Shown here one piece after another: positions 36,309-44,823 of a stretch of DNA of 61,862 bases. Position 1 is the first letter of the stretch. Each line of letters starts with the position of its first letter. The DNA comes from Mycolicibacter sinensis (lineage in GTDB: Bacteria > Actinomycetota > Actinomycetes > Mycobacteriales > Mycobacteriaceae). Under the pieces are notes generated by a model. The model had not been told where the DNA came from. It saw only the letters and a program-made list of their open reading frames with translations, and searched no databases. Both the position numbers and the translations under genes were made by a program. The stretch covers positions 1 through 61,862 of the forward strand of contig NZ_LZIN01000048.1 of NCBI RefSeq assembly GCF_001667375.1, given 5' to 3'.

Positions 36309-36358
36309 CGGCGGTTCCAGCTTCGCCTCTCCTCCGTCGAGCCTCGCTGAACCGCCCG
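36309..36358. repeat. Dispersed ~49-bp palindromic repeat, copy B
   Basis: The reverse complement of this stretch matches copy A at 20716-20764 with about six differences (shared pieces include GGCTCGACG and CGAAGCTGGAACCGCCG). It lies just upstream of def. Its ends (CGGCGGTTC / GAACCGCCC) are nearly complementary. Confidence 0.75.
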
Positions 36359-36374
36359 CCTAAGATTTTCGGTC

Positions 36375-36968
36375 ATGGCCGTCGTACCCATCCGCATTGT
36401 GGGCGATCCCGTCCTGCACACCCCGACCACTCCGGTGGCCGTCGCCGAAGACGGCTCGCTACCAACCGACCTGGGCGAGTTGATCGCCACCATGTACGCG
36501 ACCATGGACGCCGCCAACGGGGTGGGGCTGGCCGCCAACCAGGTCGGCGTGGGGTTGCGGGTGTTCGTCTACGACTGCGCCGACGACCGCGGCGCGACCA
36601 CCCGGCGCCGCGGTGTGGTGGTCAACCCGGTGCTGGAGACCTCCGAGCGCCCCGAGACCATGCCCGACCCGGACAACGACGACGAGGGCTGCCTGTCGGT
36701 GCCCGGTGAATCGTTTCCGACCGGCCGGGCGGAGTGGGCGCGGGTCACCGGACTGGACGCCGACGGCAAGCCGGTCACGCTGGAGGGCACCGGATTGTTC
36801 GCCCGGATGCTGCAGCACGAGACCGGACACTTGGACGGCCTGCTGTATCTGGACATGCTGGTGGGCCGGCACGCCCGCGCGGCGAAGCGGATGGTGAAAT
36901 CCAACGGCTGGGGGGTGCCGGGCCTGTCCTGGATGCCCGGGGATGTGCCGGATCCGTTCGGCCACTGA
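36375..36968 (+). CDS. def: Peptide deformylase
   Basis: This 197-aa metalloenzyme removes the formyl group from nascent N-terminal formyl-Met. All three motifs are present: [10 protein letters not shown] (49-58), EGCLSVP with metal-binding Cys106, and QHETGHLDG with His148, Glu149 and His152. Length and neighbours match Rv0429c. It is followed after 10 bp by the GNAT gene, so it heads a plus-strand run to Rv0424c-like at 44111. Confidence 0.97.
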   Translation: MAVVPIRIVGDPVLHTPTTPVAVAEDGSLPTDLGELIATMYATMDAANGVGLAANQVGVGLRVFVYDCADDRGATTRRRGVVVNPVLETSERPETMPDPDNDDEGCLSVPGESFPTGRAEWARVTGLDADGKPVTLEGTGLFARMLQHETGHLDGLLYLDMLVGRHARAAKRMVKSNGWGVPGLSWMPGDVPDPFGH

Positions 36969-36978
36969 CGAACCCGCG

Positions 36979-37899
36979 ATGAACCAGCCGCCCGAACTGC
37001 CTGCGGAACTGCCGGAGATCGGCGTCCGGGTGAGCCTGCGCTACCTGCGTCCCCCCGGCTCGCAGCCGTCGATGGGCGACGTGGTGGGCCATCTCGTTGA
37101 AGCCGGGCCGCTGGTGCGGATCCGTTCCGCGGACGGGGTGATCCACGAGTGCCGGCACGCCGACGTGCTCTACGTGCGCCGGCTGACCGATCGGCCGGTG
37201 AAGAACTCGGCGATCCGATCCGTCGAGCACGCCGCCGCCCTGGCCTGGCCGGGCAGCGAACACCAGTGGCTCGACGGCTGGCTGCTGCGAGCCGGGCCCG
37301 CTGCCGATTTGGCCACGAGTTCGGCTGTGCCCCTGGACATGTTCGCCCACACCAGCACCATCCCGGAAATCATCGACTGGTATGCCCGACGGGATCTGGA
37401 ACCGACCCTGGCGGTCCCGGAGCGGCTGCTGCGACTGCCGGAGGACATTCCCGCACGGCTGGAAACCCGCACCCTGGTGCGGGAGTTGACCGCCGGGACG
37501 TGGACCGCCGAGACGATGCCCGAGCAGGTGACGCTGACCGACCGGCCCGGCCCGGACTGGCCGGCCGACGACCCGGTGGGGCCGCTGACCGCGGTGGTCG
37601 ACGGTGACCTGATGTTCGCTTGCATACCCGGGGTGGCGGTCGGGCGCGGCGCGGTCACCGAGGCCCCGGACGGCACCCGCTGGCTGGGGGTGACCGCGCT
37701 GCGGGTGGCCGAGGAGAGGCGCCGGCAAGGCCACGGGCGGGCGATCTGCACTGCCCTACAGGCCTGGGGGTCCGAACGTGGCGCGACCCGCGGCTACGCC
37801 CAGGTGCCAAGCGGTTCGGCCGCGTTCGAGTTCTGCGAGGCGATCGGATTCGCCGGGCAGCACCGCACCCGCTACCTCGACGCCAGGGATCTAGGGTGA
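36979..37899 (+). CDS. GNAT-family N-acetyltransferase (Rv0428c orthologue)
   Basis: This 306-aa protein has a small N-terminal beta-rich part (ISLRYLRPPG-like, to about 70), a linker domain, and a C-terminal GNAT fold with the acetyl-CoA loop LRVAEERRRQGHGRAICTAL and VPSGSAAFEFCEAIGF. The substrate is unknown. ATG 36979 was chosen since the frame upstream overlaps def. It sits between def and xthA as in M. tuberculosis. Confidence 0.9.
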   Translation: MNQPPELPAELPEIGVRVSLRYLRPPGSQPSMGDVVGHLVEAGPLVRIRSADGVIHECRHADVLYVRRLTDRPVKNSAIRSVEHAAALAWPGSEHQWLDGWLLRAGPAADLATSSAVPLDMFAHTSTIPEIIDWYARRDLEPTLAVPERLLRLPEDIPARLETRTLVRELTAGTWTAETMPEQVTLTDRPGPDWPADDPVGPLTAVVDGDLMFACIPGVAVGRGAVTEAPDGTRWLGVTALRVAEERRRQGHGRAICTALQAWGSERGATRGYAQVPSGSAAFEFCEAIGFAGQHRTRYLDARDLG

Positions 37900-37903
37900 C
37901 CAC

Positions 37904-38716
37904 GTGACTGCACTGCGACTTGCCACCTGGAACGTCAACTCCATCCGCACCCGGGTGGGCCGGGTGACCGACTGGCTGGCCCGCGCCGAGGTCGACGTGC
38001 TGGCCATGCAGGAGACCAAGTGCACCGACGCGCAGTTCCCCACGCTGCCGTTTCACGAACTGGGCTACGAGGTGGCCCATGTGGGCCACAACCAGTGGAA
38101 CGGGGTGGCGATCGCGTCCCGGGTCGGCCTGGACGACGTGGAGGTCGGATTTCCCGGCCAGCCGGTCTGGGCCAAGCCGGAGGCTGATCCGGCGGTGGAG
38201 GCGCGCGCGCTGGGCGCCACCTGCGCCGGGGTGCGGGTGTGGAGCCTGTATGTGCCCAACGGGCGCGCGCTGAACGACCCGCATTACACCTACAAGCTGG
38301 AATGGCTTGCCGCGCTGCGCGATACCGCCGCAGGCTGGTTGGCCGACGACCCGTCGGCGCCGATCGCGCTGGTCGGCGACTGGAACATCGCCCCGCAGGA
38401 CGACGACGTCTGGAGCATGGAGTTCTTCAACGGCGCGACGCACGTCTCCGAGCCGGAGCGCCGGGCGTTTCGGGCGCTGTCCGAGGCGCAGTACCTCGAC
38501 GTGGTGCGGCCGTTCGCCCCCGGGCCCGGCGTCTATACCTACTGGGATTACACCCAGCTGCGCTTCCCCAAGAAGCAGGGCATGCGCATCGATTTCATCC
38601 TGGCCTCCCCCGCGCTGGCGACCCGGGTCTTGCACGGCGAGATCGTCCGGGAAGAACGCAAGGGCAAGTCGCCCAGCGACCACGCGCCGGTGCTGGTGGA
38701 CATCAATCGGGTCTGA
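37904..38716 (+). CDS. xthA: Exodeoxyribonuclease III
   Basis: This 270-aa AP endonuclease/3'-5' exonuclease of base-excision repair has LATWNVNSIRTRVGRV, AMQETKCTDAQFP (Mg-binding Glu), the catalytic GDWNIAPQDDD, RIDFILASP and the His of PSDHAPVLVDI. The start is GTG 37904, four bases after the GNAT stop, so the genes are closely coupled. It is the Rv0427c orthologue. Confidence 0.95.
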   Translation: MTALRLATWNVNSIRTRVGRVTDWLARAEVDVLAMQETKCTDAQFPTLPFHELGYEVAHVGHNQWNGVAIASRVGLDDVEVGFPGQPVWAKPEADPAVEARALGATCAGVRVWSLYVPNGRALNDPHYTYKLEWLAALRDTAAGWLADDPSAPIALVGDWNIAPQDDDVWSMEFFNGATHVSEPERRAFRALSEAQYLDVVRPFAPGPGVYTYWDYTQLRFPKKQGMRIDFILASPALATRVLHGEIVREERKGKSPSDHAPVLVDINRV

Positions 38717-38822
38717 TGCCCGCGGTTATATGAATTCCGTGTGGATTCCGCGGTGTTCGCCGAATAGCGCATAGGATGGATCGGGTTAACCAATTTGCTC
38801 ATTTGAAGGGCAGGGAATACCC

Positions 38823-39323
38823 ATGAACGCCGTCGCAGGGACGGTACGAAAGGTCGCCGGGGCGGCAACCCGCGCGGCGACCATGACCACTGAGGCGGCC
38901 GGTGCGATCGGCGGGGCCGCGCTCAACGGGGTGATCGGCGGAGTGAAGGGGGCGGCCAGCGGTGCGCAACGCGGGCTCAGCACCGGCAGCCACTCCACCC
39001 CGGCGGCCGCACTGACCCTGGGCGCTCTCGGCGTCTCCGGGCTGATCGAGTGGCCGGTATTGGTGGCAGTAGGCGGCACCGCGCTGGTGCTCAAGCAGCT
39101 CAACGGCCGCTCTCAGAACGCCGCGCCATCCCCAGCCGCCCCCGGCAAGGCACCCTCGAAGGGCTCGGCGAAGGCTCCCTCCGCAGCGGAACGGCCGTTG
39201 AAGTCGGTGAAGTCGGGGAAGCCGGCGGGCTCGTCGGCCCCGCGGCGCAGCGGTTCGCAGGCCAAGAAGACCACGGCACGGCAGTCGCGCACCGGCGGCG
39301 GCAGCGCTCGCGCGCGCCACTGA
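38823..39323 (+). CDS. Small membrane protein upstream of ctpH (Rv0426c orthologue)
   Basis: This 166-aa protein has an Ala/Gly-rich N-terminal half, one or two hydrophobic stretches around TLGALGVSGLIEWPVLVAVG, and a Lys/Ser/Arg-rich tail (KAPSAAERPLKSVKSGKPAG). It is 10 bp upstream of ctpH. Its hydrophobic motif LIEWPVLVAVGG resembles EIIDWPVAVAVAAG in the small protein after ctpH, so both may pair with the P-type ATPase (inference). Function unknown. Confidence 0.82.
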   Translation: MNAVAGTVRKVAGAATRAATMTTEAAGAIGGAALNGVIGGVKGAASGAQRGLSTGSHSTPAAALTLGALGVSGLIEWPVLVAVGGTALVLKQLNGRSQNAAPSPAAPGKAPSKGSAKAPSAAERPLKSVKSGKPAGSSAPRRSGSQAKKTTARQSRTGGGSARARH

Positions 39324-39333
39324 GCGGGGCGGA

Positions 39334-42300
39334 GTGGATTTAGGCCGTGCCATTAGGCACTCCCTTCCGCTGCGTGCGGCGAATTTCGGTGTCCAACTCA
39401 CGTCCACGCTGGTCGATGCGTCGGTGCAGACCGCGACTGGCATAGCCGGAGCGGTCATTCCCAACGGCGAGGCCGGGTGGTCGCTGTCCCGGCGGTGCTT
39501 CCGCGGCGCGCAGCGGGCCTGGGTCGAGGTGCGCGGGCTCGACGGCGCCGACGCAGCCGAGCTGGCGACCGCCGTGCTCAGCGCCGCGCGTGCACTGCCC
39601 GGGGTCACGTCGGTCCGGTTGAACCACCCGCTGTCCCGGCTGGTCGTCGGTCTGGACTCGTCCGGCGGCAATGACGGCAATGACGTGGTGTCGTTGCGCG
39701 AGCTGTGCCGGGTCGTCGCCGACATCGAGAGCCAGTACCGTCGGCCGGCCCACCGCGGCCGCCCGCCGGCGAGCCTGCCCGGTGACGGCATGACGCAGGC
39801 GCTGCGCGCGTTGACCGTCGGCGCCAACGTCGCCGGTCTGGGCCTGGCGACCCTCGGCCGGCTGCTGCGGTTGCCGGTGCTGCCGTTGGGCCTGGAAGCC
39901 GGGGTCATCGTCGTCGACTACCAGCCGCGGCTGCGCCGGCTGCTCGAGGACAGCCTCGGCAAGCAGGCCACCGACGCGCTGCTGTCGCTGGCCGGCGCGG
40001 GCGTGCACACCCTCAACCAGGCACCCACCGCGCTGGCGGTGGATCTGTCGATGGAGGCGATGCGCGCCGGGGAGGAGCTCGCCGCGGCGCGGGCCTGGCG
40101 CCGCCGCGAACCCGAGCTCGCCGACTACGCCGATCACCCGCCGGTGGCCATCCCGGCCCGGCCGGTGCCGCGACCGCCGGGTCCGGTCGAACGCCATCTG
40201 GACCGCAGCGCCGTTGCGCAGGCCGTCGGGGCCGGCGTGATCGGCGCCGTGACCCGCAGTCCCGACCTGGCCGGCACCGCTGCGGCGGTGACCGCCCCGA
40301 AGGGCACCCGCACCGCGCGCGAGTCGTTCGCCGCGACCCTGGGCCGCGGTCTGGCCGACCAGCACGGCGTGGTGGTGCTGCGCCCGGGCAGTCTACGTGA
40401 GCTCGACCGGATCGACACCGTGATCATCGACCCGCGGGTACTGTGCGGCGAGAACCTGCGGGTGTTGCAGGTGCGCGGCGCGGACGACGACGAGCTGCGC
40501 GCCGTGTGGGCACAGGCGCTGGCCCGGCTGGACGACCCCGAGCTCACCCCCGGCTGGCACCGGATTGGTCCGCGCGCCGGCGTGCGGGCGTCGTTCCAGC
40601 CCGCGCTGCTGCCGCTGGCCGCCGCGGTGGTCACCGAGGCCCGGCACGCCGACGTCGAGGTGATCTCGGTCGAGGTCGAGGCGCTCGGCGAGCTGCGGCC
40701 GATCTTCGACGAGATCCGTCCGCTGGACGGCGCATCGATCGATGAGGCGCTGGCCGACGCGGTGACCGCCTACCAAGCCGACGGTCACGACGTCGCGGTG
40801 CTCTCGACGGCCGCCGTCGACGCGCTCGCGGCGGCCGACGTGGCACTGGGCATGTTGCCGGGGCAGGGCAGCCCGCCGTGGTGCGCCGACGTGTTACTGA
40901 CCGACCTGGCCGCGGCGTGGCGGATGCTGCACGCGTTGCCCGCGGCCCGGTCCGCCAGCCGCCGGGGTGTCGAGATCGCCACCGGCGCTTCGACGTTGGG
41001 TGCGCTGCTGATGCTGCCCGGGGTGCGTGGCCGCGGGCCCGGCCCGGTGACCACCGGTGCGGCAGCCGGCGCGCTGTCGGGCTACTGGCTGGCCCGGCGC
41101 GCGGTGGACACCGCGCTGCCGCGTCCGGCTGCGGTGCACGAGTGGCACGCCATGTCGATCGACCAGGTGCGGGCGGTGCTCCCGCCGCCGGACCAGGACA
41201 TGCCGGCCGAGACCCGCCACGCGCCCGCGGCGGCGGCCGCGCTGGCGGCCGTCGATCTGGCCCGCCGCGGCGCCCAGCGCACCGCACCGCCGAAACTGTT
41301 CTGGCAGTTCGCCCAGGCGGTCCGCAGCGAACTGTCCGACCCGATCACACCGGTGCTGGCGCTGGGCGCCGCGGCCAGCGCGGTGCTGGGCTCACCGGTC
41401 GACGCGATGCTGGTCGGTTCGGTGGTCAGCGGCAACGCGGTGCTGGCCGCCGCGCAGCGACTGGTGGCCGAGCGCCGGCTCAGTGTCCTGCTCAATGAGC
41501 AGGTGGCGCCGGCCCGCAGGGTGATCCTGGGCGCCACCGCCGACGACCGGACCTACTGCGACGTGGTCGCCGAAGATCTGCGCCCCGGCGAGCTGATCGA
41601 GGTCCGGTCCCACGAGGTGGTTCCCGCCGACGGGCGGCTGATCGACGCGGACGACCTGGAAGTCGACGAGTCGTCGCTGACCGGCGAATCCCTGTCGGTG
41701 GTCAAGCAGGTCGAGGCAACCCCGGGTGCGGATCTGGCCGAACGCGAGTGCATGCTCTACGCCGGCACCACCGTCATCACCGGCACGGCGCTGGCACTGG
41801 TGACCGCGGCCGGCGGTGACACCTACAGTCGCCGGGCCGCCGATCTGGTCGCCGGTGAGCAGTCCGCGGTCGGCCTGCAGCACCAGTTGAGCCTGCTGAC
41901 CAGCAGGGCGTGGCGGATCAGCCTGGCCGGCGGTGCGCTGGTGACCGGGCTAGGCATGCTCCGGCGCACCGGGCTACGCCAGTCGGTGGCCTCCGGCATC
42001 GCGATCGCCGTCGCGGCGATCCCGGAAGGGCTACCGCTGGTGGCGACTCTCGCCCAGCAGGCGTCGGCTCGCCGGTTGACCAAATCCGGTGTCCTGGTGC
42101 GGGTTCCGCGTTCGGTGGAGGCGCTCGGCCGTGTCGACGTGGTGTGTTTCGACAAGACCGGGACACTGAGCCAGAACCGGCTGCGGGTGACCGAGGCGAA
42201 GCCGGCGCCGGGTTACACGGCTGAGCAGGTGTTGACGTTCGCCGCGCAGGCCGCGCCCACGACCAACGGTCGGCAGGTGCACGCCACCGACGCCGCCATC

Positions 42301-43839
42301 GTCGAGGCCGCGGTGGCCGCCCAGGTGGTCGATCCCGACCGCGGGGAAGTCGCCCACCTGCCGTTCCGGTCCGGCCGCAGTTACTCGGCGTCGGTCGTCG
42401 GCGCCGAACTGTCGGTCAAAGGCGCCCCCGAGGTGGTCGGGCCCGCCTGCGGCGGGGACCCGGCGATCCGCCGAACGGTGCTGGAGATGGCCGGCGAAGG
42501 CCTGCGGGTGATCGCGGTCGCCCGCCGAGACCTCACCCCCGAACAGGTGGCCGCCCTCGGCGACGACCCGGATCCGGAGGACATCGCCGAATTCTGTGGT
42601 GCCGGACTGACATTCGTCGGCCTGCTGGGTATCGCTGACACTCCGCGGCCCGAAGCCGCCGCTCTGTTGGCCGAACTGGACCGCCGGGGGATCCCGGTCC
42701 GGCTGATCACCGGCGACCACCCGGTCACCGCCACCGCGATCGCCCGGGAGATGGGCCTGGGCGTCAGCGCCGACCAGGTCATCAGCGGCACCGACTGGGA
42801 TGGGTTGTCGCGCAAGGGCCAGGAACAGGCGGTGACCGAGAAGGTGGTGTTCGCCCGGATGTCACCGGAGAACAAGGTTCAGGTCGTGCAGACCCTGGAG
42901 CGCACCGGCAAGGTGTCGGCGATGGTCGGCGACGGCGCCAACGACGCGGCGGCGATCCGGGCGGCCACCGTGGGCCTTGCCGTCGTCGCGCACGGCAGCG
43001 AATCGGCGAGCACCGCGGCCGACGTGGTGCTGGTAGGCGGTCGGGTGCATGCGCTGCTGGACGCGCTGGACGAGGGCCGCGAACTGTGGCAGCGGGTGCA
43101 GGCAGCGGTGGCGGTGCTGTTGGGCGGCAACGCCGGTGAGGTGGCGTTCGCGATCATCGGCAGTGCGATCACCGGCCGCTCGCCGTTGAATGCGCGCCAG
43201 CTGCTGCTGGTGAACATGCTCACCGATGCGCTGCCGGCTACCGCGCTGGCGGTCAGCGAGCTCAGTGACTCCGCCGCGTCGGCGCCTCGCGGGCCGGATC
43301 CCGACGCGCTGTGGCGCGCGGTCGCCGTGCGCGGCGTGACCACGGCGTCGTCGGCGGTCGGCGCCTGGGCACTGGCGTCGGTCACCGGGCGCCAGCAGCG
43401 GGCGTCGACCGTCGCCCTGGTGTCGCTGGTGGCGGCCCAGCTCGGCCAGACGCTGCTGGACTCCCACGACCCGCTCGTGGTGCTCACCGCGGTCGGGTCG
43501 CTGGGCGCGATGGGAACGTTGATCACCATTCCCGGTGTCAGTCAGCTGCTGGGCTGCACCCCGCTGGGCCCGCTGGGCTGGGCCCAGGCGTTGGGTACGG
43601 CGACAGTCGCCACCGTCGGTGCGGCCGTGGTGCCCAAGCTGGTGTCCGGTTGGCAGGGCATCGCGGACCAGCCCACCGAGTTCATCGTTCCGGGGCCGCG
43701 CCGGCCGGACGGCACCGCGGCGTCCAACGGCCACCCCGCGCCGCAACTGCGGCTTGTGCACAATGGGGACACCGGCTCTCGTCGCGGAACGGCCGCGGCC
43801 CGATCATCCGGCGACCCGTCGCCACCAGGAGGCTCATGA
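39334..43839 (+). CDS. ctpH: P-type cation-transporting ATPase CtpH
   Basis: This 1501-aa P-type ATPase has a very long N-terminal extension (about 1-640) typical of mycobacterial CtpH/CtpI. It contains a metal-binding-like first segment and degenerate internal repeats. The core shows the actuator motif TGES (783-786), the PEGLP ion-site helix, the phosphorylated Asp940 in FDKTGTL, KGAPE, the GDGANDAAAIRAA hinge from about 1200, and a C-terminal membrane domain. The transported ion is unknown; the core looks like Ca/Mg-type P2 ATPases. The start is GTG 39334. The stop overlaps the next gene. Confidence 0.94.
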   Translation: MDLGRAIRHSLPLRAANFGVQLTSTLVDASVQTATGIAGAVIPNGEAGWSLSRRCFRGAQRAWVEVRGLDGADAAELATAVLSAARALPGVTSVRLNHPLSRLVVGLDSSGGNDGNDVVSLRELCRVVADIESQYRRPAHRGRPPASLPGDGMTQALRALTVGANVAGLGLATLGRLLRLPVLPLGLEAGVIVVDYQPRLRRLLEDSLGKQATDALLSLAGAGVHTLNQAPTALAVDLSMEAMRAGEELAAARAWRRREPELADYADHPPVAIPARPVPRPPGPVERHLDRSAVAQAVGAGVIGAVTRSPDLAGTAAAVTAPKGTRTARESFAATLGRGLADQHGVVVLRPGSLRELDRIDTVIIDPRVLCGENLRVLQVRGADDDELRAVWAQALARLDDPELTPGWHRIGPRAGVRASFQPALLPLAAAVVTEARHADVEVISVEVEALGELRPIFDEIRPLDGASIDEALADAVTAYQADGHDVAVLSTAAVDALAAADVALGMLPGQGSPPWCADVLLTDLAAAWRMLHALPAARSASRRGVEIATGASTLGALLMLPGVRGRGPGPVTTGAAAGALSGYWLARRAVDTALPRPAAVHEWHAMSIDQVRAVLPPPDQDMPAETRHAPAAAAALAAVDLARRGAQRTAPPKLFWQFAQAVRSELSDPITPVLALGAAASAVLGSPVDAMLVGSVVSGNAVLAAAQRLVAERRLSVLLNEQVAPARRVILGATADDRTYCDVVAEDLRPGELIEVRSHEVVPADGRLIDADDLEVDESSLTGESLSVVKQVEATPGADLAERECMLYAGTTVITGTALALVTAAGGDTYSRRAADLVAGEQSAVGLQHQLSLLTSRAWRISLAGGALVTGLGMLRRTGLRQSVASGIAIAVAAIPEGLPLVATLAQQASARRLTKSGVLVRVPRSVEALGRVDVVCFDKTGTLSQNRLRVTEAKPAPGYTAEQVLTFAAQAAPTTNGRQVHATDAAIVEAAVAAQVVDPDRGEVAHLPFRSGRSYSASVVGAELSVKGAPEVVGPACGGDPAIRRTVLEMAGEGLRVIAVARRDLTPEQVAALGDDPDPEDIAEFCGAGLTFVGLLGIADTPRPEAAALLAELDRRGIPVRLITGDHPVTATAIAREMGLGVSADQVISGTDWDGLSRKGQEQAVTEKVVFARMSPENKVQVVQTLERTGKVSAMVGDGANDAAAIRAATVGLAVVAHGSESASTAADVVLVGGRVHALLDALDEGRELWQRVQAAVAVLLGGNAGEVAFAIIGSAITGRSPLNARQLLLVNMLTDALPATALAVSELSDSAASAPRGPDPDALWRAVAVRGVTTASSAVGAWALASVTGRQQRASTVALVSLVAAQLGQTLLDSHDPLVVLTAVGSLGAMGTLITIPGVSQLLGCTPLGPLGWAQALGTATVATVGAAVVPKLVSGWQGIADQPTEFIVPGPRRPDGTAASNGHPAPQLRLVHNGDTGSRRGTAAARSSGDPSPPGGS

Positions 43840-44111
43840 TGGCGGACAAGCCGCGGCGCAGCACATCTCAGAAAGAAGCGGTGGCCCATATCCGCGATGC
43901 GGAGGGCTTCGCGGTCGAGTTGCCGCTGGTCGGAAAGGTGACGGTGCCGCGTCCCGAGCAGCTGGCCTACTACGGGGGGCTGGCGCTGCTGGCCGCATTC
44001 GAGATCATCGACTGGCCGGTTGCCGTTGCGGTGGCTGCCGGCCACATTCTGGCCAACAACCACCGCAGCGAGGTTCTCGAGCACCTCGGCGAGGCCTTAG
44101 AAGACGTCTAG
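43839..44111 (+). CDS. Small membrane protein downstream of ctpH (Rv0424c orthologue)
   Basis: This 90-aa protein has a polar N-terminus and a hydrophobic stretch (AYYGGLALLAAFEIIDWPVA, then VAVAAGHILA) followed by NNHRSEVLEHLGEALEDV. It overlaps the ctpH stop. ATG 43839 is preferred over ATG 43836 because it lies six bases after AGGAGG. Shared motif with the protein upstream of ctpH: I-(E/D)-WPV-x-VAV. Function unknown, probably linked to CtpH. Confidence 0.85.
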   Translation: MADKPRRSTSQKEAVAHIRDAEGFAVELPLVGKVTVPRPEQLAYYGGLALLAAFEIIDWPVAVAVAAGHILANNHRSEVLEHLGEALEDV

Positions 44112-44118
44112 CGCGACC

Positions 44119-44322
44119 TCAGTTGTTGACGGTCAGCACTCCGACGCGCCACAGGAGTGCGTACATCTGGTTCAGCGGACCGCTGAGCAACCGGGTGGCC
44201 ATGTCGACCACCGGGTCTGAGGCAGGCGCGGCGGGCGCGCCCCGGCGGGCCTCCGGCTTCGTCGGCGTGCTGATGGCACGCGGGGCCGGAGCCGTGATGT
44301 CGGTGTAAGCGATTGCAACCAT
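44119..44322 (-). CDS. 67-aa protein downstream of an Mg2+ M-box riboswitch
   Basis: This small protein begins MVAIAYTDITAPAPRAISTP, has a Pro/Ala-rich linker (EARRGAPAAPASDP) and ends in a conserved-looking amphipathic segment TRLLSGPLNQMYALLWRVGV, LTVNN. A strong AGGAGG precedes ATG 44322. It is the first sizeable gene after the M-box at 44559-44718, so it should be made when Mg2+ is low. The only M-box-controlled small protein I recall in M. tuberculosis is Rv1535; whether this is its counterpart cannot be checked here. No known domain. It converges on the ctpH operon with 7 bp between the stops. Confidence 0.75.
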   Translation of the reverse strand: MVAIAYTDITAPAPRAISTPTKPEARRGAPAAPASDPVVDMATRLLSGPLNQMYALLWRVGVLTVNN

Positions 44323-44382
44323 GATGGCCTCCTAGTCGCGTAACGGGGCGCTACGCGCCCAGCGAGGAGTCCAGGTAGTGGC

Positions 44383-44463
44383 TCAGCTGGAGGCGGTATG
44401 CGACCGTTCGGATGGGGACGGAACAGACGTCAGATATCGGCTCGGACTATCACCGGAACTCAT
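44383..44463 (-). CDS. 26-codon leader ORF between M-box and small gene
   Basis: ATG 44463 follows GAGAGGAGGTGAGGGACGA, which contains one of the best Shine-Dalgarno sequences in the window. The frame reads MSSGDSPSRYLTSVPSPSER, SHTASS and stops at 44383. It lies 95 bases after the aptamer and ends 60 bases before the 67-aa gene. It could be a regulatory uORF whose translation controls Rho access or downstream initiation, or a real small protein. Confidence 0.55.
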   Translation of the reverse strand: MSSGDSPSRYLTSVPSPSERSHTASS

Positions 44464-44558
44464 TCGTCCCTCACCTCCTCTCGGTCGCGGGCACGCGTCG
44501 GCGTGCCGGTTCTCACCGCATGCTCGTGGAGGCAGCTCCGACGACTGTCGGAAGACCG

Positions 44559-44718
44559 CACCCCTCTCGTCAGAGCTTCGGCACTGCACGGCGTGTCCAT
44601 CTCTGGAAGCCACTTGGGCTCAACCCTTAAGCCGGGAGGAGCTGTCCTGACCCGGGGCGTCTTTCGACGTTCGGGGTCAGTGGCCTGTGTCCGTGCAGAC
44701 GCCTCACCTAACGAGGTG
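44559..44718 (-). ncRNA. M-box (Mg2+-sensing) riboswitch aptamer
   Basis: On the minus strand the conserved blocks occur in order: CGTTAGGTGAGGC, GGACACAGGCCACTGACCC, CGTCGAAAGACGCC, GGGTCAG, TTAAGGGT, GGACACGCCGTGCAGTGC and GAAGCTCTGACGAG. The closing P1 helix pairs CACCTCGT at the 5' end with ACGAGAGGGGTG at the 3' end. M-boxes fold when Mg2+ is high and switch off downstream genes. No T-tract terminator follows, so control may be by Rho or translation. The regulated unit is the leader ORF and the 67-aa gene. Confidence 0.93.
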
Positions 44719-44823
44719 CTTGCGTGGTCCATAGTGCATGACCCGCGAGCCCGGGTCAACTCGCTGGATTTCGGGCGTGTCGGACGCTCTTAACGGGCCT
44801 GAATACGCTTGTGCCGCGAGCGT

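Noticed and set aside
43836..43838. ATG 43836 as start of the small gene after ctpH
   Set aside because: It is only three bases from AGGAGG; the next ATG at 43839 has better spacing. The difference is one residue.
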